Translations under genes and position numbers: made by a program
Shown here: positions 12,886 to 18,764 of the stretch, piece by piece
How positions within the stretch are numbered: position 1 is the first letter of the stretch
Layout: each line of letters opens with the position of its first letter
Notes under the pieces: generated by a model
Databases searched by the model: none
What the model saw: the letters and a program-made list of their open reading frames with translations, nothing else
Told to the model about the DNA's origin: nothing
Source: an uncultured Duganella sp.
Lineage (GTDB): Bacteria; Pseudomonadota; Gammaproteobacteria; Burkholderiales; Burkholderiaceae
Length of the DNA stretch: 18,764 bases
Assembly (NCBI GenBank): GCA_946482635.1
Contig: CAMLSG010000100.1
Location: 1 to 18,764 of the forward strand
Reading direction: 5' to 3'

Positions 12886-15800
12886 TCATCGCGCGCCGGG
12901 CTGCCCGCCTATGCGGAGCTGTTTTGCCTGACAAACTTTTCATTCTTGCATGGCGCCTCCCATGCCGAAGAACTGGTGGAGCGCGCGGTAAAGCTCGGCT
13001 ATGACGCGCTGGCCATCACGGACGAATGTTCGCTGGCCGGCGTGGTGCGTGCGCATGGCGAGGCCAAGCAGGCTGGCCTGAAGCTGCTGATCGGCGCCCA
13101 TTTCCACCTGACGCATCCAGATGGCAGTCCCGCGCTCTCGCTGCTGGCGCTGGCCACCAACCGCAATGGCTACGGCAACCTGTCGGAAATGATTACCCTG
13201 GGCCGCATGCGCGCCGACAAAGGCAGCTACGAGCTTCACCCTGATGATTTCGCCAGTCCGCCACCGGAGCGCGATCACTTGCGCGGCCTGCCGGATTGCC
13301 TGCTGCTCCTGCTGCCTGAATACCCGGCCGAGGTGGAGCGCCTGCACCAGCAGGCTTCCTGGATGGCGGCCACTTTTGGTGAGCGCACCTGGCTCGCCAC
13401 GACCATGCTGGGCCGCGCCTTCGACGAGGCGCACGGTGCAGCGATCGAGGAAGTCTCGCTGCAGCACGCCTTGCCGACGGTTGCGGCCGGTCACGTGTGC
13501 ATGCATGTGCGTTCGCGCAAGCCGCTGCACGATACATTGACGGCGGTGCGGCTCGGCAAGCCGGTCAGCGAATGCGGTTATGAACTGGGGCAGAACGCCG
13601 AACAGCATTTGCGCTCCCGGCTGCGGCTGGCCAACGTCTATCCGGCGGAGGCGCTGGAAGAGACCATGCGCATCGCCGACATGTGCAAGTTTTCGCTGGA
13701 AGAGCTGCGCTATGAATACCCGAACGAATTGATCCCGCCGGGACATACGCCATCGAGCTTCCTGCGCCAGGAAACCTATATCGGCGCCCACCGCCGCTAC
13801 CCAGCCGGCGTGCCGGCCAACGTGCAGACCCAGATCGAGGAAGAACTGGCGCTGGCGGCGCAACTGAAATACGAGTACTTCTTCCTGACTGTGTACGACA
13901 TCGTGCGCTATGCGCGCTCGCAGGAAATCCTGTGCCAGGGGCGGGGCTCGGCCGCCAATTCGGCGGTCTGCTATTGCCTTGGGATTACCGAAGTCGATCC
14001 TGCACTGGGCAATAGCGTGGTCGGGCGCTTCATGTCGATCGAGCGCGATGAGCCGCCCGACATCGACGTCGATTTCGAGCACCAGCGCCGGGAAGAGGTC
14101 ATTCAGTACATCTACCGCAAATACGGACGCCACCGCACGGCGCTGGCCGCAACCGTCATCTGCTATCGCACCAAGAGTGCGCTGCGCGACAGCGGCAAGG
14201 CGCTCGGCGTCGACCTGGAAATTGTCGAGAAGGTGGCCAAGTCGCACCGCTGGTTCGACCGCAAGCACGAGCTGATGGAACGTTTTGCCGAATGCGGGCT
14301 GGACCCGGAATCGCCAGTGGCGCACCAATGGGCCCACCTGGCGCTGCAATTCCTCAGCTTCCCGCGCCACCTGTCGCAACACGTCGGCGGCTTTGTCATT
14401 TCGCAGGACAAGCTGTCGCGCCTGGTGCCCATCGAGAACGCAGCCATGGAAGAGCGCAGTGTGATCCAGTGGGACAAGGATGACCTGGAAGAGCTGGGCT
14501 TGCTGAAGGTGGACGTGCTGGCGCTGGGCATGCTGTCCGCGTTGCGCCGCGCCTTCGACCTGGTCAGCGCGCGCCGTGGCGAAATCTTCACCATGCAGGA
14601 CGTGCCGCGCGAAGATCGCCCCACCTACGAGATGATCTGCCAGGCCGACACCATTGGCGTGTTCCAGATCGAATCGCGGGCGCAAATGAGCATGCTGCCG
14701 CGCCTGAAACCGCGTGTGTTCTACGACCTGGTGATCGAGGTCGCCATCGTGCGGCCCGGCCCGATCCAGGGCGGCATGGTGCACCCTTACCTGCAACGGC
14801 GCATGGGCAAGGTGCCGGTCGATTTTCCACCAGGGTTGAAGAAGGCGCTGGGCCGCACGCTGGGCGTGCCGATTTTCCAGGAGCAGGTGATGCAGGTAGT
14901 GATCGATGCCGCCGGTTTCACGCCAGGCGAGGCCGACCAGTTGCGGCGTTCGATGGCGGCATGGAAGCGCAAGGGCGGCCTTGAAAAATACCAGACGCGC
15001 ATCGTATCGGGCATGGTGGACCGAGGCTATGACGAAGCTTTTGCGCTGCAGATCTGCCAGCAGATACAAGGCTTCGGCGAATACGGCTTCCCCGAATCGC
15101 ACGCGGCCAGCTTTGCCTGGCTGACGTACGTGAGCTCGTGGATCAAGTGCCATGAACCGGCCGCCTTCCTGTGTGCGCTGCTGAACAGCCAGCCGATGGG
15201 CTTCTATTCGCCTTCGCAACTGGTGCAGGATGCGAAGCGGCATGGCATTGAAGTGCGGCCGGTCGACATCATGTGCAGCGGCTGGGAATCATCGCTGGAA
15301 GAGCGGGCAGGGGAAGCGCAGCCTGCGGTGCGGCTCGGCATGTCCCTGCTGCGCGGCATGCGGGCCGAAGCGGCGCAGCGTATCGAAGAAACGCGCGCGA
15401 TCCGTCCTTTTGCCAGCGTGACGGAACTGGCGCGGCGCGCCGACCTCGATCGCCACGACCTGCAGGTGCTGGCCGGCGGCAATGCCTTGCGCTCGCTGGC
15501 CGGCAACCGCCGCCAGGCGCTGTGGGATGCTGCGGGCGCGGTGCCGGACAAGGATCTGCTGCGACCGACCGAAGTGGAGGAAGAGGTCCCGCAACTGGTG
15601 CCGCCCACCGAGGGCGAGGAAATCCTCGGCGACTACCGCTCGCAGGGCTTGACGCTGGGCCGCCATCCACTGGCGCTGCTGCGCCCGGCGCTGCTGGCCA
15701 AGCGCTTCCTCCCGGCCGAGGTGCTGAACACCTTCAGCAACAACCAGCTGGCGCGTGGCGCGGGCATCGTCACCGGCCGCCAGCGGCCAGGCACCGCCAA

Positions 15801-16026
15801 GGGCGTTCTGTTCGTCACCATCGAAGACGAAACCGGCTACGTCAACGTGATCGTCTGGCCGGACCTGGTGGAAAAGTACCGGCGCGAAGTGCTGGGTTCT
15901 TCGCTGCTTGGCGTGTACGGCGTGTGGCAGCAGGAAGGCATCGTGCGCCACCTGGTTGCGCGCCGCCTGGTCGACCTGTCGCACCTGCTCGGACGCCTTC
16001 CAACTGCCAGCCGTGATTTTCAATGA
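12874..16026 (+). CDS. dnaE2: Error-prone DNA polymerase III alpha subunit DnaE2 (ImuC)
   Basis: A 1050-residue C-family polymerase that carries out SOS translesion synthesis with ImuA and ImuB. The N-terminal PHP domain starts at Y-A-E-L-F-C-L-T-N-F-S-F-L-H-G-A-S-H. The catalytic Asp residues are in P-D-I-D-V-D-F (396 and 398) and K-V-D-V-L-A-L-G (547), with the DnaE2-typical G-R-G-S-A-A-N-S-A-V-C-Y block before them. A helix-hairpin-helix region and an OB fold (about 945-1030) follow, ending in S-R-D-F-Q, close to the S-R-D-F-H tail of the family. Length is normal and all motifs are intact. The start at 12874 gives the family N-terminus; an in-frame ATG at 12811 lies upstream of the likely RNA start. 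No ribosome site sits properly before the ATG, which agrees with a leaderless mRNA. imuB is 12.4 kb upstream instead of adjacent. A lipoprotein gene follows at 35 bp. Confidence 0.96.
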   Translation: MDIQSSRAGLPAYAELFCLTNFSFLHGASHAEELVERAVKLGYDALAITDECSLAGVVRAHGEAKQAGLKLLIGAHFHLTHPDGSPALSLLALATNRNGYGNLSEMITLGRMRADKGSYELHPDDFASPPPERDHLRGLPDCLLLLLPEYPAEVERLHQQASWMAATFGERTWLATTMLGRAFDEAHGAAIEEVSLQHALPTVAAGHVCMHVRSRKPLHDTLTAVRLGKPVSECGYELGQNAEQHLRSRLRLANVYPAEALEETMRIADMCKFSLEELRYEYPNELIPPGHTPSSFLRQETYIGAHRRYPAGVPANVQTQIEEELALAAQLKYEYFFLTVYDIVRYARSQEILCQGRGSAANSAVCYCLGITEVDPALGNSVVGRFMSIERDEPPDIDVDFEHQRREEVIQYIYRKYGRHRTALAATVICYRTKSALRDSGKALGVDLEIVEKVAKSHRWFDRKHELMERFAECGLDPESPVAHQWAHLALQFLSFPRHLSQHVGGFVISQDKLSRLVPIENAAMEERSVIQWDKDDLEELGLLKVDVLALGMLSALRRAFDLVSARRGEIFTMQDVPREDRPTYEMICQADTIGVFQIESRAQMSMLPRLKPRVFYDLVIEVAIVRPGPIQGGMVHPYLQRRMGKVPVDFPPGLKKALGRTLGVPIFQEQVMQVVIDAAGFTPGEADQLRRSMAAWKRKGGLEKYQTRIVSGMVDRGYDEAFALQICQQIQGFGEYGFPESHAASFAWLTYVSSWIKCHEPAAFLCALLNSQPMGFYSPSQLVQDAKRHGIEVRPVDIMCSGWESSLEERAGEAQPAVRLGMSLLRGMRAEAAQRIEETRAIRPFASVTELARRADLDRHDLQVLAGGNALRSLAGNRRQALWDAAGAVPDKDLLRPTEVEEEVPQLVPPTEGEEILGDYRSQGLTLGRHPLALLRPALLAKRFLPAEVLNTFSNNQLARGAGIVTGRQRPGTAKGVLFVTIEDETGYVNVIVWPDLVEKYRREVLGSSLLGVYGVWQQEGIVRHLVARRLVDLSHLLGRLPTASRDFQ

Positions 16027-16061
16027 GAATGTGCGCAGGTATGGAGTGCTACCATGCCGGC

Positions 16062-16952
16062 ATGAAAATAACTGTCAAGAATATGGCGCTGCTGCTCGCC
16101 ATGGCGGTCGTCACGACGGCCTGCCAACGCAGCAAGGAAACGAGCCCTTCGCCCGATATGCCGGTCAAAACGCCACCAGCCGCGCCGCAGGTTATCGCCG
16201 CAGCGCCTGCCGCTCCGGCGGACCCGGAAGAACAGCGCATGCTGGACCTGCTGCGTGCCATCTACGGAATCGCCGCCAATGCGCCTCTCATTGTCGACCT
16301 GCCGGATTTCGACAACCGTAGCGAAACGGGCAGCTATCGCCTCACTCCGCTCGACATGCACGAAATTGGCCCGGACCGCGTAGCATTGGTCGCAAGCGCC
16401 AACAATGCGAATGACGACAACCCCAGCCATGGCCAGCCCGGCCTGTTGAATGCTTATGTGCTGCAAAAACAGGGGGAGAAGTGGAAAGTGGAGCGTCGCT
16501 TTGAAAACGCCGCAGCAATGGGTACATGGGGCAACCTGGGTAGCGTCGCATGGGTCGAACTGGGGCCAGGCCGACCGGGCTTTGCGATCGAATGGGGTGG
16601 AACGTGGCAGGGCATCACCGTCGGATATATGGCCTTGTTTGACCTTGGCGATCCGAAACTGCGCGACATGGCGAAGGATATCAGCCCCGCCAGCTCCGAT
16701 AATGAAGGCGATTGCGATGAGCGCAGGCATCGTTGCTGGAATGTCGTAGGTAAATGGCGATTCGAGCGCAAGGCGCAACAAGACTACGATGACCTGGTGT
16801 TCGATTTCAGCGGATATACCGAATCGCGGCCCGAAGATTCCGCCGAAACGGTCGCACGCAGCCGCACCGTCGTGAGCAATACAGCGCGTTATGCCTTCCG
16901 TGATGGCGAGTACGTCCTGGCCAGCGGCGAACATTCAGCACCCAATCCTTGA
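16062..16952 (+). CDS. Putative lipoprotein, tandem family copy A (unknown function)
   Basis: A 296-residue protein I do not recognise. A lipoprotein signal (K2, hydrophobic 8-18, T-T-A-C with lipidated Cys21) is followed by a Pro/Ala-rich linker (28-54) and a globular domain. Gln after the Cys predicts sorting to the outer membrane. It shares with the next two genes the blocks Y-R-L-x-P, R-V-A-L-V-A, G-x-P-G-F, Y-D-D-L-V and G-E-Y-V-L-x-S-G-E, and a Cys pair (218 and 225) that may form a periplasmic disulfide. The start at 16062 gives the lipoprotein signal directly; an ATG at 16023 overlaps the dnaE2 stop by 4 bp and would add 13 residues before it, allowing translational coupling. The ribosome site is weak for both. 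The close spacing suggests SOS-linked transcription with dnaE2. Confidence 0.8.
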   Translation: MKITVKNMALLLAMAVVTTACQRSKETSPSPDMPVKTPPAAPQVIAAAPAAPADPEEQRMLDLLRAIYGIAANAPLIVDLPDFDNRSETGSYRLTPLDMHEIGPDRVALVASANNANDDNPSHGQPGLLNAYVLQKQGEKWKVERRFENAAAMGTWGNLGSVAWVELGPGRPGFAIEWGGTWQGITVGYMALFDLGDPKLRDMAKDISPASSDNEGDCDERRHRCWNVVGKWRFERKAQQDYDDLVFDFSGYTESRPEDSAETVARSRTVVSNTARYAFRDGEYVLASGEHSAPNP

Positions 16953-16954
16953 AC

Positions 16955-17770
16955 ATGAAACGACGACAAACCGCTTTGCTGCTTGCCGCAGCATTGATCC
17001 TTACCGCCTGCGCCCAAAACGATGAGCCTTCCCCCGCGGAGCATGCGCGCATGATGGACCTGATGCGCACCATCTATGGAACCGAGGAGGGGGAGCTGCT
17101 GATCACTAGCCTGCGCAACCAGGAAAATCCACTGCGAATCGAACGTTATCGGCTAAATCCAGTCAGCATGCGCGCACTTGGCGATGACCGCGTGGCCCTC
17201 GTTGCCAACGGGATTCTTGAAGAGAACCAGAATCCCGATTACGGAACAGCTGGCAGCATGAGTGCCTATTTGCTGCGGAAGAAGGATGAAAAATGGACAC
17301 TCGAACGCTCTTTTGAAAACAAAGCCAGTATGGGGCATTACGGTCGCCTGGGCAAAGTTTCGTGGATCGAGCTTGGAAGCGGCAAGCCGGGGTTTAGCAT
17401 CGAGAATACTTCTGTGACGCCTGAAGGCAGCAGTCTGCGTCAAATCTCGCTGTTCGATCTCGCCGATCCATTGATGAGAAACATGTCAGTCTACATGCGC
17501 TCACTGGCGTCCGACAACGAGAAAGAGTGCAAGGCAGTGAGCCCGGAGTGCTGGAATATCAAGGGAAAATGGTATTTCGAGCCAAAGGCAGATCAAGCTT
17601 ATGACGACCTGGTAGTGGATTACGGCGGGTACGTCGAAACTCGTCCTGGTAATGCCCCGGATTCGGCGCCGCGCACCCGTAGCGAAGTCCGGTCCACATT
17701 GCGCTACGCCTACCGCCGCGGCGAATATGTCCTGGTCAGTGGTGAGCTTCCTTCGGTGCCGGGGCTGTGA
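16955..17770 (+). CDS. Putative lipoprotein, tandem family copy B (unknown function)
   Basis: A 271-residue paralogue of its two neighbours. The signal M-K-R-R-Q-T-A-L-L-L ends in a good lipobox L-T-A-C with Cys19, followed by Ala, so outer-membrane sorting is expected. Compared with copies A and C it lacks the long Pro/Ala linker. The domain opens with R-M-M-D-L-M-R-T-I-Y-G (32-42) and contains Y-R-L-N-P-V-S-M (65-72), R-V-A-L-V-A-N (79-85), E-K-W-T-L-E-R-S-F-E-N (112-122), G-K-P-G-F (143-147), L-F-D-L (166-169) and Y-D-D-L-V (216-220), with the Cys pair at 192 and 199. The G-G-T-W-Q-G motif of copies A and C is replaced here. The start is ATG 16955, two bases after the copy A stop; a TTG at 16949 overlaps it. 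Translation is thus probably coupled. Function unknown. Confidence 0.82.
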   Translation: MKRRQTALLLAAALILTACAQNDEPSPAEHARMMDLMRTIYGTEEGELLITSLRNQENPLRIERYRLNPVSMRALGDDRVALVANGILEENQNPDYGTAGSMSAYLLRKKDEKWTLERSFENKASMGHYGRLGKVSWIELGSGKPGFSIENTSVTPEGSSLRQISLFDLADPLMRNMSVYMRSLASDNEKECKAVSPECWNIKGKWYFEPKADQAYDDLVVDYGGYVETRPGNAPDSAPRTRSEVRSTLRYAYRRGEYVLVSGELPSVPGL

Positions 17771-18624
17771 TGGGTAACACGAGAAAGCTTGCGTTGCTTG
17801 GAGTTGCGCTGATTCTTGCAGCCTGCGGCAGGAACGAAATCCCACCAGCCGTCGCTAAGCCAGTTCCCGTATCGGCTGTGGACGGAACGAAGAAACCGGT
17901 GGCGAGAACCGCTCGCATGATGGAGTTGCTGCGCGCCGCCTATGACGCGGAAGGGGGAGATGACTACCTTTTGGTTGAACTGCCCGACGTTGAACAGCGT
18001 GATGTGACCAGTTCCTATCGCCTGGAACCCGTCGCGATGCACGAATTGCCGGACGGCCGCCTGGCGCTGGTCGCCAACGCCCAACTGGCGGATGAGCATG
18101 GCGGAGCAATGTCTGCGCATGCCACACCGGGGCTGCTGAATGTGTATGTAATGCACCGGGAAGCGGGCGGATGGGAGATCGACAGTCGCCAGGAAAACAT
18201 CGCTTCGCTTGGCTCGTCTGGGCGGTTTGGCAAGATAGAGTGGGTCTCGCTGGGCGGTGGCAAGCCTGGATTCATTGTCCTGCATGGTGGCACCTGGCAA
18301 GGCGCAACAATCAGCTATCTCTCCGTGTTCGACCTGACGGAGCGCACCATGCATGACCTGACCCAGGGCCTGCCACTTTTTTCGACCGATGAAAGCAACT
18401 GTGATGAGACCCGCTCCTGCACGTCGGTGGAAGGAACATGGACCTTCGAGAAGCGCGAGGGCGCGGGTTATGATGACCTTGTTCTGGGCTTTGCTGGCTG
18501 GGTTGAGGATGCGGCGCCCAGTGCGACGCGCGTGCGCAAGAAGTTGAGTGGATTGGCGCGCTACAAGTTCGACGGCCAACACTATGTCTTGATTGAAGGT
18601 GGAAATATTGTCCCAGAAATTTGA
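17770..18624 (+). CDS. Putative lipoprotein, tandem family copy C (unknown function)
   Basis: A 284-residue third paralogue. The signal (K6, hydrophobic 7-16) ends in the lipobox L-A-A-C with Cys19, followed by Gly; a linker (22-46) leads to the shared domain starting A-R-M-M-E-L-L-R-A-A-Y (48-58). Y-R-L-E-P-V-A-M-H (83-91), R-L-A-L-V-A-N (97-103), G-K-P-G-F (164-168), G-G-T-W-Q-G (173-178), V-F-D-L (186-189) and Y-D-D-L-V (234-238) align with copy A, to which it is closer than to B in the G-G-T-W-Q-G block. The Cys pair is at 211 and 217, one residue tighter than in A and B. The ATG at 17770 shares one base with the copy B stop (TGATG); a GTG at 17767 is the alternative. Its 3' end overlaps the probable start of the GNAT gene. 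Function unknown. Confidence 0.82.
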   Translation: MGNTRKLALLGVALILAACGRNEIPPAVAKPVPVSAVDGTKKPVARTARMMELLRAAYDAEGGDDYLLVELPDVEQRDVTSSYRLEPVAMHELPDGRLALVANAQLADEHGGAMSAHATPGLLNVYVMHREAGGWEIDSRQENIASLGSSGRFGKIEWVSLGGGKPGFIVLHGGTWQGATISYLSVFDLTERTMHDLTQGLPLFSTDESNCDETRSCTSVEGTWTFEKREGAGYDDLVLGFAGWVEDAAPSATRVRKKLSGLARYKFDGQHYVLIEGGNIVPEI

Positions 18625-18764
18625 TGTGCGTCCCGCAGACGCGGAGGACGCGCCTGCGATCAGTGCGCTGATCCTGTCGCTGCAGCCTTACCTGACCATC
18701 GAGCCGGATGGCAGCGGGGCGGAAGAATTCCTGGTATCGCTGTCGCCCGATATCATCCGCCGCA
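18608..18764 (+). CDS. GNAT-family N-acetyltransferase (5' end only)
   Basis: The last 157 bases encode an open frame cut by the window edge: F-D-V-R-P-A-D-A-E-D-A-P-A-I-S-A-L-I-L, then Y-L-T-I-E-P-D-G-S-G-A-E-E-F-L-V-S-L-S-P. The first part is the typical first strand and helix of GNAT acetyltransferases, and the second resembles a bacterial subfamily I know only by pattern. The acetyl-CoA binding motif lies beyond the window. There is no ATG in frame; TTG at 18608 has GAAGGTGG a few bases upstream and is preferred over GTG at 18626. With the TTG start it overlaps the copy C gene by 17 bp, so it may be the last visible member of the dnaE2-lipoprotein transcript. The ATG at 18624 opens a different, Arg-rich frame and is not used. 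Confidence 0.65.
   Translation, partial: MSQKFDVRPADAEDAPAISALILSLQPYLTIEPDGSGAEEFLVSLSPDIIRR

Noticed and set aside
12940..15243. 767-codon open frame on the minus strand inside dnaE2
   Set aside because: Antisense shadow of a well-conserved polymerase gene; His/Gln/Arg-rich composition and no recognisable motif.

Overview
The window reads as chromosomal DNA from a high-GC betaproteobacterium, most likely Oxalobacteraceae (Massilia/Duganella/Janthinobacterium-like). That placement is inferred from recognised protein families and codon style; no database search was possible. There are 15 protein genes (two cut by the window edges), two clear rho-independent terminators and several regulatory sites. 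I saw no rRNA, tRNA, CRISPR array or insertion sequence.

Left part (1-4517): the 3' end of imuB (accessory Y-family polymerase-like protein of SOS mutagenesis) is followed at 29 bp by an alpha/beta hydrolase. Convergent to these is a nu-class glutathione S-transferase, and upstream of it an exported M61 metallopeptidase with its own terminator. Divergent from the peptidase is an IbpA-type small heat-shock protein, preceded by a sigma-32-like promoter and a ROSE-type RNA thermometer and closed by a strong terminator.

Middle part (4518-9570): an envelope-stress operon on the plus strand holds an HtrA/Do protease, an OmpR-family response regulator, a QseC-like histidine kinase, and an unusual fusion of a CoaD-like nucleotidyltransferase with an HD phosphohydrolase domain. 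A direct-repeat box upstream of the protease suggests autoregulation. On the other strand lies a small ribbon-helix-helix-like protein whose Shine-Dalgarno can be hidden in a hairpin. Beside it is a 15-bp-arm inverted repeat.

Right part (9571-18764): on the minus strand are a TonB-dependent receptor (TTG start, palindromic operator-like site) and a PhzF-fold protein lacking the usual catalytic Glu. Divergent from PhzF is dnaE2 (imuC), the error-prone polymerase. A perfect LexA box covers its start codon. dnaE2 is followed, with very short gaps or overlaps, by three tandem paralogous lipoproteins of a family I do not recognise, then the start of a GNAT acetyltransferase.

The most notable points are the three-copy lipoprotein family tied to dnaE2, the LexA box over the dnaE2 start codon, the CoaD-HD fusion in a stress-signalling operon, the ROSE thermometer, and the 12.4-kb separation of imuB from dnaE2, which usually form one cassette.
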